Source: an uncultured Succinatimonas sp. | GTDB taxonomy: Bacteria; Pseudomonadota; Gammaproteobacteria; Enterobacterales; Succinivibrionaceae | Assembly (NCBI GenBank): GCA_900548485.1 | Contig: URKL01000119.1 | Location: 1 to 6,008 of the forward strand | Length of the DNA: 6,008 bases | Direction: 5' to 3' | Shown: piece after piece, positions 1 through 6,008 of the stretch | Layout of the letters: each line of letters opens with the position of its first letter | Position numbering within the stretch: the stretch's first letter is position 1 | Notes under the pieces: generated by a model | Database searches by the model: none | Seen by the model: only the letters and a program-made list of their open reading frames with translations | What the model was told of the DNA's origin: nothing | Made by a program: the position numbers and the translations under genes

Positions 1-47
1 GTACCCACACTTTCAAAGCCCAAAATCACCGATATCTCTTTGATGCT
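1..47 (-). other. Foreign or rearranged edge sequence, possible AraC-type HTH fragment
   Basis: These bases do not continue the antiporter frame: an in-frame TGA lies at 41-43, and neither of the other plus frames gives the expected family sequence. Read on the minus strand from 47 to 1, they give SIKEISVILGFESVGT. This resembles the second helix-turn-helix of AraC-family regulators (pattern: S/T-I-x-E-I-A-x-x-x-G-F-x-S). Upstream on that strand the frame meets a stop inside the antiporter sequence, so only a fragment could be present. The likely explanations are a chimeric contig end or a real rearrangement breakpoint near base 48. Sixteen residues are too few for a firm family call. Confidence 0.35.
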
Positions 48-139
48 GTGCGAGGAGCTTCTTCTCAAGCTTACGAGGCTTTGGCGCTAAGCTTATCGGT
101 CTTGCAGTTGCAATTATTTTCTTAAACGTTGTAATTGCC

Positions 140-1522
140 ATGAGTTTATACTTTACCGGTATTGTTCAAGCAGACGCCATGATCGGTATGTATTCAGGTG
201 CTATCACCAATACTCCGGCTTTAGGTGCAGGTACAAGCATGTTAGCTGAGATGGGTAGTATGTTTACCTCTCAGGGTAAAGATGCCGTAGCTATGGGCTT
301 TGATGCAACCAAGGTCTCCGGTGCTTACGCCATGGCTTATCCGTTTGCTGTATGCTCTTTATTGATCGTCATGATCGGTATTCGTATTATTTTCCGTGTC
401 AGCATTGAAAAAGCTGGTGAGGATTATGCTGCTTCTAAGAAGAAGGGCCGCGAAGACCTTATCCACATGAACGTCACTGTTGTTAATACAGATTATTTTG
501 ACAAGGCTTTAGGTAGTATCGATACTATCAAATCAGGTACTGTAATTTGCTCTCGTATGAAGCGCGATGGCGAGTTATCCGCTCCTAATGCCGATACTAT
601 ATTGTGTAAAAACGATATCTTACACTTAGTCGGTTTACCTAAGGATGTAAGCAAGACTGTTAAGCTTTTAGGCATTGAGGCTAAGGATGTACTTACTACT
701 CGTGGTACCGCTATCACTGTAAGACATTTGATTGTTACTAAGAATGAGGTTATGAACCACACCTTATCTGAATTAGATCTTGAGAAGCAGTATAATATCG
801 TTATCTCTCGTGTCTATAGATCTGGCGTACAGTTCATGCCGAGCCCGGATTTACGTTTAGCCTTAGGTGATGAGTTAAACGTTATTGGTAAGCTTGAAGA
901 CGTTAAGAAGGCAGGTAAGGTCGTAGGCGACTCTTCTGCTACCATGAATAAGGTTGCCATGCTTCCTATTTTCATCGGTTTATTCTTGGGTATTTTATTA
1001 GGTTCTATCCCAATTCCGATCCCTGGCGTTCCTACTCCGCTTAAGTTAGGTGTCGCTGGTGGTCCGCTCATTATGGCTATTCTCTTAGCCCGCTTTGGTG
1101 ATGGTTTAACTGGCAACCGTTTACATTGGCGTTTACCGGTTCCGGCCTTAGCAGCTTTCCGTGAGATTGGTATTACCTTATTCTTAACCATTGTCGGTAT
1201 TTCTGCTGGCGCTAATGGCTTCTTTAATACCTTAACTCATGGTGATGGTTTACATTGGATGGCCTGGGCAACCTTAATCTCTATCATCCCGATTACTATC
1301 GTAGGTTTTGTTGCCTTTAAGGTATTTAAGATTAATTACTTAATACTCTCTGGTATGATCGCAGGTTCTTATACAGATCCGCCAGCATTAGCCTACGCTA
1401 ATGGTATGTATAAGGATTCTGAGGCTTCCTCCATCGGTTATGCTACAGTTTATCCTTTCACCATGTTCTTGCGTATTCTGTCACCGCAGATCATGCTTAT
1501 TATCATAGCTTCGTCGTTATAA
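140..1522 (+). CDS. AspT/YidE/YbjL-type antiporter, 5'-truncated
   Basis: This is an inner-membrane transporter of the aspartate:alanine exchanger family (AspT; E. coli YidE and YbjL are relatives). Family members have two homologous membrane domains around two cytoplasmic RCK_C (TrkA-C) domains. From ATG 140 the product has 460 residues against about 550 in full-length relatives. Visible parts are the end of the first membrane domain (about 1-90, with GAITNTPALGAG at 20-31 and YAMAYPF at 63-69), two RCK_C domains (about 107-178 and 190-265), and the second membrane domain (about 272-458, with GSYTDPPALAYAN at 409-421 and YATVYPF at 434-440). The same frame is open and family-like back to about base 50 (SFFSSLRGFGAKLIG), so ATG 140 is an internal methionine, not the native start. 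About 80 more N-terminal residues are missing. Substrate is unproven; aspartate or another C4-dicarboxylate is possible. GC content and GGT/CGT codon use exceed those of its neighbours. Confidence 0.88.
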   Translation: MSLYFTGIVQADAMIGMYSGAITNTPALGAGTSMLAEMGSMFTSQGKDAVAMGFDATKVSGAYAMAYPFAVCSLLIVMIGIRIIFRVSIEKAGEDYAASKKKGREDLIHMNVTVVNTDYFDKALGSIDTIKSGTVICSRMKRDGELSAPNADTILCKNDILHLVGLPKDVSKTVKLLGIEAKDVLTTRGTAITVRHLIVTKNEVMNHTLSELDLEKQYNIVISRVYRSGVQFMPSPDLRLALGDELNVIGKLEDVKKAGKVVGDSSATMNKVAMLPIFIGLFLGILLGSIPIPIPGVPTPLKLGVAGGPLIMAILLARFGDGLTGNRLHWRLPVPALAAFREIGITLFLTIVGISAGANGFFNTLTHGDGLHWMAWATLISIIPITIVGFVAFKVFKINYLILSGMIAGSYTDPPALAYANGMYKDSEASSIGYATVYPFTMFLRILSPQIMLIIIASSL

Positions 1523-1532
1523 ATAATAATCT

Positions 1533-2306
1533 ATGACAAGAAGTAGTATTAAAGCGGAGCGCCCTTACGTATTATGCGGAGTGGGCGGTCCGCTTTTAGC
1601 ATTTATTTACGGCCTTATTGGTTTTCATCGGGAGTTAAAAAGCTCCTTTATAAATCCTTTATGGGCACCTATATTAGTTCCTTTATTCTTTTTAAGTCCT
1701 CCATTAGCCTCATTGTGGCTATTAAAAGCTCGCAAAGCTCCTGTAATTAATCCTCATAAAATAGGGATTAAATTTTATTTATTATTACAGGTTTTATGGT
1801 TGGTCATTCTATATTCCTTGTACTCGTATATTAGCTATAAAACTGCAATATTATGGGATGTTTATGCAAGGGAAGCTGCTCTCTCAAAACAATTGCAAAT
1901 TGCAACGCCAGAGCAGATGCGTTTTAGCCAAGATTTACTTCAAGTTTATGCCATAGCCGGTTTGTTTTATATCTTAGGTTTTGTCTTAATCGTTTGTGCA
2001 AGTTTTGCAAAGATTTTAAATAGCAATAAGCCCTTTACTATAGCTTTAGGGGCCATATGGACAAATTTACCTGGCTTTTTACTTTTATGCTGTTTAAGTA
2101 TTGCCATCTTTAGTATGGTTGAAAAATATTTTGCAGTTTTAAAACTTCAATATCTTGAGGCTTATATTTTAGGAAAAGAGTCTTTTAAACCAGACTATTG
2201 GTTTATTGCGTTACGTTTATATCTATATCAAGCCTTACAATTTGCTTTTATCTTAGTAAGTGCAGCTTCATTACGCTTTGTTGTGATAAGAAAACCTAAG
2301 TCGTGA
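1533..2306 (+). CDS. Unrecognised multi-pass membrane protein
   Basis: I do not recognise this 257-residue protein. It has about six hydrophobic segments, near residues 12-31, 42-64, 80-101, 137-158, 169-194 and 223-252, so it is probably an inner-membrane protein. The third and fourth are separated by a polar stretch (about 102-136), and the fifth and sixth by a second one (about 195-222, with charged and aromatic residues). A short basic tail (RKPKS) ends the protein. It begins 10 bases after the antiporter stop and ends 13 bases before the glycosylase gene, so co-transcription is plausible. No Shine-Dalgarno precedes ATG 1533. The only nearby in-frame alternative is GTG 1581, which would cut into the first hydrophobic segment, so ATG is preferred. 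No catalytic or transport signature is visible. The gene is strongly AT-rich, unlike the antiporter before it. Confidence 0.7.
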   Translation: MTRSSIKAERPYVLCGVGGPLLAFIYGLIGFHRELKSSFINPLWAPILVPLFFLSPPLASLWLLKARKAPVINPHKIGIKFYLLLQVLWLVILYSLYSYISYKTAILWDVYAREAALSKQLQIATPEQMRFSQDLLQVYAIAGLFYILGFVLIVCASFAKILNSNKPFTIALGAIWTNLPGFLLLCCLSIAIFSMVEKYFAVLKLQYLEAYILGKESFKPDYWFIALRLYLYQALQFAFILVSAASLRFVVIRKPKS

Positions 2307-2313
2307 TAAGGGG
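2307..2313 (+). promoter_or_regulatory. Ribosome binding site of the glycosylase gene
   Basis: TAAGGGG lies six bases before ATG 2320 and directly after the stop of the preceding gene. It supports this ATG as the start and independent translation initiation within the transcript. Confidence 0.6.
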
Positions 2314-2319
2314 CTTTAA

Positions 2320-2805
2320 ATGTCTGAGCGTATTTATGGTTTAGAGCCTTTTATTCCATCAAAGGCACGGGTTCTAGTTTTAGGATCTATGCCTTCTATA
2401 GCTTCTTTGCAAGCTGGTTTTTATTACATGCATAAGCAAAATCGCTTTTTTAAAATTTTAGGACTATATCTTAAAAGTGAACTTGATAGTATTGAAAAGC
2501 GTAAACAAGCTTTAATTACTATGCAAATTGCTCTTTATGATGTGATTGCTTCATGTGTAAGAGAGGGCAGTCTAGATTCTAAAATTCAGGATGTTGAACC
2601 TGCGGATATTAAAGCTCTTTTGAAAACACATCCAAGTATTAAGCGTGTTATAACTAATGGATCTTTGTCAAAAAAACTTTTTTTAAAGTACTCGTCATCA
2701 CTTGATATTGAGGTTGTACATTTACCCTCTACAAGTCCTGCTAATGCTATGTATAATCTAGAGAGATTAGCTAAGTTGTATATACCAGCTCTAACGGAGT
2801 TTTAG
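2320..2805 (+). CDS. DNA-deoxyinosine glycosylase (UDG superfamily, family 6 type)
   Basis: This cytoplasmic base-excision repair enzyme would remove hypoxanthine, the product of adenine deamination, from DNA. The 161-residue length is usual for the family. Visible signatures are LVLGSMPS (19-26, motif 1 of the uracil-DNA glycosylase fold), YYMHKQNRFF (35-44), LYDVIASCVREGSLDSKI (72-89) and the C-terminal LPSTSPANA (135-143, motif 2). Asn41 is the conserved Asn of the H-x-x-N-x-F block; from memory it is the residue tied to catalysis in this family, since motif 1 lacks the Asp/Asn used by other UDGs. Residue 44 is Phe where relatives usually have Trp. The start is supported by TAAGGGG six bases upstream. 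The stop is one base before the next gene's ATG, which suggests translational coupling. A Mug-like mismatch glycosylase is the alternative, but the motif set fits the hypoxanthine group better. Confidence 0.85.
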   Translation: MSERIYGLEPFIPSKARVLVLGSMPSIASLQAGFYYMHKQNRFFKILGLYLKSELDSIEKRKQALITMQIALYDVIASCVREGSLDSKIQDVEPADIKALLKTHPSIKRVITNGSLSKKLFLKYSSSLDIEVVHLPSTSPANAMYNLERLAKLYIPALTEF

Positions 2806-2806
2806 T

Positions 2807-3487
2807 ATGAAAAAATTGTATTTTTTAATATTTTTAATGGCTGTCGTAGGGTATGGGTATGCTCAGGAATATGTAATTGAACGTAGTTATTCGTCCACTA
2901 TTGTTAAGTTAAATAAAAATTGTACTTTGGAAAAGTATGAAAAGTTATGTAAGGGGTATGCTAATTATTTAGCTGGTAGTTTTGAAAACTCGCAACTGCA
3001 GAGTTTTAATGCCAATATAAATTATGAAGATGAGTTATCAGTCATCGAGATCCCGCATGCTACGCAAACTCTTACCTTAGATCTTATAACTAATTCTTGG
3101 CATGATTTTGTTTCTTTAATTACTCATGTAACTACAGAAGATAAGTTAGGTAAAGATAGTTTCATTGAAGTTGTTAATGTCAATGAGCAAACATTCAAGC
3201 TCATTACCTTTGAGGATTTATTTAAAAAACCGCAAATAGCTTCTATGATATGTGCGCGTAAACTTGAGGCTAAATATAAAGATCAAAACATGGAACTGTT
3301 TCCTTTAGTAGTAGCCTCTATGGAAGTAAATCCTATGCGCTTTTTAATCTATCCTGATGCAATTGAATTTATATTTCCACCAAACTTAGTTGAGAAAAGT
3401 AAAAAAGATAGTACTCTTTTAGTAAAAATTGCTGATTTAGCTGAGGCTGAGCCTAATTTAGAGTGGTTCCCTAAGATAAAACAGTAG
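2807..3487 (+). CDS. Secreted DUF3298 (RsiV C-terminal-like) protein
   Basis: This 226-residue protein starts with a signal peptide: MKK, a hydrophobic core (residues 4-15), then GYGYA with likely cleavage after Ala19. There is no lipobox cysteine, so it is predicted to be periplasmic and soluble. The C-terminal half resembles DUF3298: an [11 protein letters not shown] segment (132-142) matching the usual 'ltl-dLF' stretch, and [18 protein letters not shown] (178-195) followed by a beta-strand-like LLVKIADL (204-211), as in RsiV and PdaC-type proteins. RsiV is an anti-sigma factor that senses lysozyme, but here there is no transmembrane anchor and no sigma-factor gene nearby, so that role should not be transferred. 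Three cysteines remain in the mature part (39, 48, 149). GGAG at 2796-2799, seven bases before ATG 2807, sets the start; the gap to the preceding stop is one base. Function is unknown. Confidence 0.72.
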   Translation: MKKLYFLIFLMAVVGYGYAQEYVIERSYSSTIVKLNKNCTLEKYEKLCKGYANYLAGSFENSQLQSFNANINYEDELSVIEIPHATQTLTLDLITNSWHDFVSLITHVTTEDKLGKDSFIEVVNVNEQTFKLITFEDLFKKPQIASMICARKLEAKYKDQNMELFPLVVASMEVNPMRFLIYPDAIEFIFPPNLVEKSKKDSTLLVKIADLAEAEPNLEWFPKIKQ

Positions 3488-3503
3488 AGATTTAAGTTTT
3501 AAT

Positions 3504-3512
3504 AAAAGGTGG
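3504..3512 (+). promoter_or_regulatory. Ribosome binding site deciding a GTG start
   Basis: AAAAGGTGG ends six bases before GTG 3519. No ATG lies nearby in frame, and the family's N-terminus (M-I-H-x-L-A-x-V) begins exactly at this GTG, so site and homology agree on the start. Confidence 0.65.
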
Positions 3513-3518
3513 CTAGTT

Positions 3519-3965
3519 GTGATCCATAATTTAGCAGATGTGCAATCCACAAATATTGGTAAAAATACCAATATTTGGCAATTTTGTGTGGTACTAAAGC
3601 AGGCTGTCATTGGGGATGACTGCAATATATGTTCTCATTGCTTCATTGAAAATGATGTAAAAATAGGAAATCGTGTCACAGTTAAATGCGGTGTACAAAT
3701 TTGGGATGGTATAACTATTGAAGATGATGTATTTATAGGGCCAAATGTAACCTTTTGTAACGATAGGTATCCAAAATCCCGTAATAAGAATTGGAAACTT
3801 GAAGGCATAAAAGTCAAAAAAGGCGCTTCAATTGGAGCAAATGCTACAATTTTGCCTGGCATAGTTATTGGTGAAAATGCTGTGGTAGGAGCTGGAAGCG
3901 TAGTAACCCATGATGTAGAGGCTAATACTATAGTTATGGGTAATCCTGCAAAAAATAAGTCTTAA
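3519..3965 (+). CDS. Hexapeptide-repeat sugar N-acetyltransferase, FdtC/WbbJ-like
   Basis: This 148-residue cytoplasmic enzyme has the left-handed beta-helix fold and would transfer an acetyl group from acetyl-CoA. Hexapeptide turns such as NIGKNT (12-17), VIGDDC (30-35), KIGNRV (48-53), FIGPNV (72-77), SIGANA (104-109) and VIGENA (117-122) run along its length. CSHCFIEND (38-46) followed by [13 protein letters not shown] (53-65) and [16 protein letters not shown] (72-87) matches acetylases of dTDP-3-amino-3,6-dideoxyhexoses (FdtC, WlbB and the N-terminal part of WxcM), in which the His of this block is the proposed catalytic base (His40 here). The end MGNPAKNKS is short but normal for the group. 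The start is GTG, supported by AAAAGGTGG. The matching ketoisomerase and aminotransferase genes are not in the window, so the exact sugar is unknown. The next gene is an O-acyltransferase, which fits surface glycan synthesis. A perfect hairpin overlaps codons 11-20. Confidence 0.82.
   Translation: MIHNLADVQSTNIGKNTNIWQFCVVLKQAVIGDDCNICSHCFIENDVKIGNRVTVKCGVQIWDGITIEDDVFIGPNVTFCNDRYPKSRNKNWKLEGIKVKKGASIGANATILPGIVIGENAVVGAGSVVTHDVEANTIVMGNPAKNKS
3550..3577 (+). repeat. Perfect 12-bp inverted repeat inside the acetyltransferase start
   Basis: CAAATATTGGTA (3550-3561) and TACCAATATTTG (3566-3577) are exact reverse complements around an AAAA loop. The hairpin begins 31 bases after the first base of the GTG start and encodes residues [10 protein letters not shown]. 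Part of the symmetry comes from the repeated TNI in the hexapeptide pattern, but the codon choices that complete the pairing are not forced by the protein. Function, if any, is unknown. Confidence 0.7.
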
Positions 3966-4048
3966 ATCTTACAAATTTTTTTATTATTTTATATACCTAA
4001 TAAATTCAAAATATTAGGAAGAATTTTTTATTAATTTTTACTATTTAT
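3966..4048 (+). other. AT-rich intergenic gap, no clear promoter
   Basis: This 83-base gap is almost wholly A and T. It contains a 7-bp inverted repeat (described separately). I see no convincing -35/-10 pair, and no Shine-Dalgarno directly before ATG 4049; the nearest purine-rich stretch, AGGAAGAA at 4016-4023, is about 25 bases upstream. The gap is the longest non-coding stretch in the window and probably marks a transcription-unit boundary. Confidence 0.5.
3996..4018 (+). terminator. Weak candidate rho-independent terminator
   Basis: CCTAATA (3996-4002) and TATTAGG (4012-4018) form a perfect 7-bp stem with a 9-base loop. Five bases later a T-rich run (TTTTTT within 4024-4030) begins. The stem has only two G-C pairs and the T run is not immediate, so the structure would be weak. 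It lies 31 bases after the acetyltransferase stop, which is a sensible place for a terminator. Confidence 0.3.
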
Positions 4049-6008
4049 ATGCAAGCAAAATCAGTTAAAAAAGATAGTCAAAATATCAATAATTTTAGAT
4101 TGGATATTAATGGTCTTAGAGCAATAGCAGTTTTACTGGTTTTGTTTTTTCATTTATTTTCTTTTATCGCTTTAAATGATTACTCCTGGTCATTCACATT
4201 AAATGGCGGTTATGTTGGTGTAGATATTTTCTTTGTGATCTCAGGATTCTTGATGACAGCAATCATCATAAAAGGGTTAAAACAAGGAAAGTTTTCTGTT
4301 TGGGAATTTTGGAAACGTCGGGCTAAACGTATTTGTCCTGCACTTCTATTTGCAATAGTTCTCTTTTATTTAATTGGATTTTTTCTTTTAGTAAACATTA
4401 AAGAATTTTATGAATTTAATAAAGAAGCTACATCTGCATTAGGATTTATTTCTAATCTACGTTTTGCTAAAGATGAAGGGTATTTTGCTGTTGACAGTAT
4501 GAGCAAAATGCTCCTGCATACATGGTCATTATCTGTAGAATGGCAATTCTATATTGTTTATCCAATTATCTTATGGCTTTTAAATAAATTTCTAGGTTTT
4601 AGAGCTGTAAAAGCTGTTGTTTTAACCTTATTTATAGCTTCTTTAGCTCTTTCATTTATTTTTACGGAAGAGAAATATTATTATTTGCTTCAAACTAGAG
4701 CTTGGGAGCTTTTATCTGGGGCTATTGTATTTTTATTTCCTGTCAAAGCATTATTAAATTTATCTATAAGCTCTAAACGCTTTTTGGAAATTTTAGGTGT
4801 TATCTTTATTTTTTCAATTTTCTTTAGAGAAAATAATGCTGTATGGACTCCATTAGTCGTTTTGCCGTCAGTTTTAGGGGCAATGCTTATCATCTCTTTA
4901 GCATCAGAAAAAAGTATTTTATCTAATCAAATATTTCAGTACTTAGGAAAGATTTCTTATTCTTTATATATCTATCATTGGCTGGTTTTAAGCATCTGTG
5001 TACGCATCAATTTATCTAGCAATTTTTTATTGGTCGGAGCTATAGTTTTTGTTTTATCCATATTTAGTTACCACTTTATTGAATCAAGCCGTAATTATGG
5101 CTGGAAATTCTTATTAGTTTATTTATCTTGCGTAGGCTTTACTGTTTTTACAGTTGACAGACACGGCTTTAAAGAGCGTTATAGTGGTATTGAGGTTGAA
5201 TTTGCCGGAAAGGGGGTTCCTGATTTTTTCCCAGCCTTTAATAATCAGGAAAGTAAAGCAGATGTAGTATTAATTGGAGATTCCCATGCTCAGCATCTAT
5301 GGCCTTTTTTTGAGAAAAATAATATTAGTTTAGCTATTTTCTCAAGTTCAGGAACTTATTGTTATGATGATGAACACTGTAGTTTTTCCAAGCCTAATTT
5401 TGTGGAACTTATCAATGAGAAATACGGTTCTATTCATAATTTTGTTAATGAACGTAAAATTTTCATTGAATCTTTTCCTGTAAATACGCCCATTGTAATT
5501 TCTCAGCGTTGGACGCAGCATTTCAATAAGATGTTTACCGCATGGGAAAAGGCTAGTCAAAACGATCTTAATTTAAGAAATCATCCGCAAAGTGAACTTT
5601 TAGATGAAAGCTTAGGTAGGCTGTTTTTAGAAAATCCTAATCGTCATTTTTATGTTTTAGGCTCTCTTATAGGATCTCATGCTATTTACACAGTAAGGGA
5701 ATGCAATAATATTAAAAATTATAATAAGTATTTATCATCTGTTTTATTAGATAAGGTTAAGTGTGAAGAACCACATTTAAAATATGATAGTGAATACCAA
5801 AATGCTAATTTGTTCCTTAAGAATTATTTAAAGAAATTTAACAATGTTTCTTTTATAAATCCTAATGAAGCTATATGCAAAGATAATTTGTGCAAACTTA
5901 TAACCCCGCAAAATAAAGATATTTTTTGGGATGATAACCATCTTTCTACAGAGGGCGGTTTGTCATTCGGTTTTGCTGAAGTACCTATCAACGCTATGTA
6001 TTTGGTAT
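4049..6008 (+). CDS. OafA/YrhL-type O-acyltransferase with SGNH domain, 3'-partial
   Basis: This membrane enzyme would transfer an acyl, usually acetyl, group onto a surface polysaccharide or lipopolysaccharide sugar. The frame is open for 653 codons to the window edge. The acyltransferase-3 domain covers about 17-345 with about ten membrane segments: INGLRAIAVLLVLFFH (20-35, with the family R-x10-H pair Arg24 and His35), GGYVGVDIFFVISGFLMT (53-70), the FWKRRAKRICPALL block (87-100), TWSLSVEWQFYIVYP (158-172) and LGKISYSLYIYHW (299-311). A last membrane segment (about 353-369) leads to a periplasmic SGNH domain with IGDSHAQH (409-416, nucleophile Ser412) and DDNHLS (628-633, Asp628 and His631). 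Six cysteines in that domain (438, 444, 552, 572, 610, 615) suggest disulfides. ATG 4049 is the only reasonable start, since an in-frame TAA lies at 4001-4003, but it lacks a Shine-Dalgarno. The acceptor is unknown; the preceding sugar acetyltransferase suggests an O-antigen or capsule-like glycan. Confidence 0.9.
   Translation, partial: MQAKSVKKDSQNINNFRLDINGLRAIAVLLVLFFHLFSFIALNDYSWSFTLNGGYVGVDIFFVISGFLMTAIIIKGLKQGKFSVWEFWKRRAKRICPALLFAIVLFYLIGFFLLVNIKEFYEFNKEATSALGFISNLRFAKDEGYFAVDSMSKMLLHTWSLSVEWQFYIVYPIILWLLNKFLGFRAVKAVVLTLFIASLALSFIFTEEKYYYLLQTRAWELLSGAIVFLFPVKALLNLSISSKRFLEILGVIFIFSIFFRENNAVWTPLVVLPSVLGAMLIISLASEKSILSNQIFQYLGKISYSLYIYHWLVLSICVRINLSSNFLLVGAIVFVLSIFSYHFIESSRNYGWKFLLVYLSCVGFTVFTVDRHGFKERYSGIEVEFAGKGVPDFFPAFNNQESKADVVLIGDSHAQHLWPFFEKNNISLAIFSSSGTYCYDDEHCSFSKPNFVELINEKYGSIHNFVNERKIFIESFPVNTPIVISQRWTQHFNKMFTAWEKASQNDLNLRNHPQSELLDESLGRLFLENPNRHFYVLGSLIGSHAIYTVRECNNIKNYNKYLSSVLLDKVKCEEPHLKYDSEYQNANLFLKNYLKKFNNVSFINPNEAICKDNLCKLITPQNKDIFWDDNHLSTEGGLSFGFAEVPINAMYLV

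Noticed and set aside
493..1191. Two open minus-strand frames opposite the antiporter
   Set aside because: They are opposite a clearly conserved coding sequence, show no family motif, and read as low-complexity basic or hydrophobic strings; they are shadows of the plus-strand gene.
1747..1771. Inverted repeat TTAATCC / GGATTAA inside the unknown membrane protein gene
   Set aside because: A 7-bp AT-rich stem with an 11-base loop in the middle of an AT-rich coding region is expected by chance, and no T run follows it.
2670..2684. A7-C-T7 tract in the glycosylase gene as a slippery frameshift or phase-variation site
   Set aside because: The reading phase (AAA AAA CTT) does not fit the X-XXY-YYZ arrangement, and the frame stays correct through the conserved LPSTSPANA motif downstream, so there is no sign of a shift.
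3635..3862. Minus-strand frame opposite the acetyltransferase
   Set aside because: It lies wholly within the hexapeptide-repeat gene and has no recognisable motif.
4690..5560. Two short minus-strand frames opposite the acyltransferase
   Set aside because: The plus-strand frame carries all conserved acyltransferase and SGNH motifs through this stretch; the antisense frames are by-products.
1..6008. A coordinated undescribed defence or mobile system spanning the window
   Set aside because: The genes are a transporter, an unknown membrane protein, a repair glycosylase, a secreted protein and two glycan-modifying enzymes. There is no nuclease, helicase, NTPase, toxin, integrase, transposase or repeat array to support such a system.

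Overview
The window looks like a piece of an AT-rich, Gram-negative bacterial chromosome, possibly from a metagenome contig, because both ends cut or disturb a gene. The first gene is closest, as far as I can recall, to the YidE/YbjL-type antiporters of Gammaproteobacteria. With the low-GC neighbours, a gut or rumen gammaproteobacterium of the Succinivibrionaceae type is plausible. That assignment is an inference from composition and protein style, not a match.

Layout: all six protein genes are on the plus strand. (1) Positions 44-1522 hold the 3' part of an aspartate:alanine-antiporter-type transporter, with its N-terminal end missing. Bases 1-47 do not continue the gene and look like foreign or rearranged sequence. 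(2) 1533-2306 encodes an unrecognised six-segment membrane protein. (3) 2320-2805 encodes a DNA-deoxyinosine glycosylase of the uracil-DNA glycosylase superfamily. (4) 2807-3487 encodes a secreted DUF3298-like protein. (5) 3519-3965 encodes a left-handed beta-helix acetyltransferase like the sugar N-acetyltransferases of surface polysaccharide synthesis. (6) 4049 to the window end encodes an OafA-type membrane O-acyltransferase with a periplasmic SGNH domain, running off the window.

Genes 1-5 are separated by only 10, 13, 1 and 31 bases, so they could share a transcript. Genes 3, 4 and 5 each have a visible Shine-Dalgarno sequence. An 83-base, very AT-rich gap with a small inverted repeat precedes gene 6. 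Genes 5 and 6 form a plausible pair for acyl modification of a surface glycan (N-acetylation of an amino sugar, then O-acylation). Genes 1-4 do not form an obvious pathway.

Base composition changes sharply after gene 1: it is clearly richer in GC and uses GGT/CGT/GCT-type codons, while later genes are strongly AT-rich. I found no tRNA, rRNA, CRISPR array, insertion sequence or complete mobile element, and no convincing undescribed multigene system. The points most worth a second look are the sequence junction near base 48, the unknown membrane protein, and a 12-bp perfect hairpin inside the start of the acetyltransferase gene.
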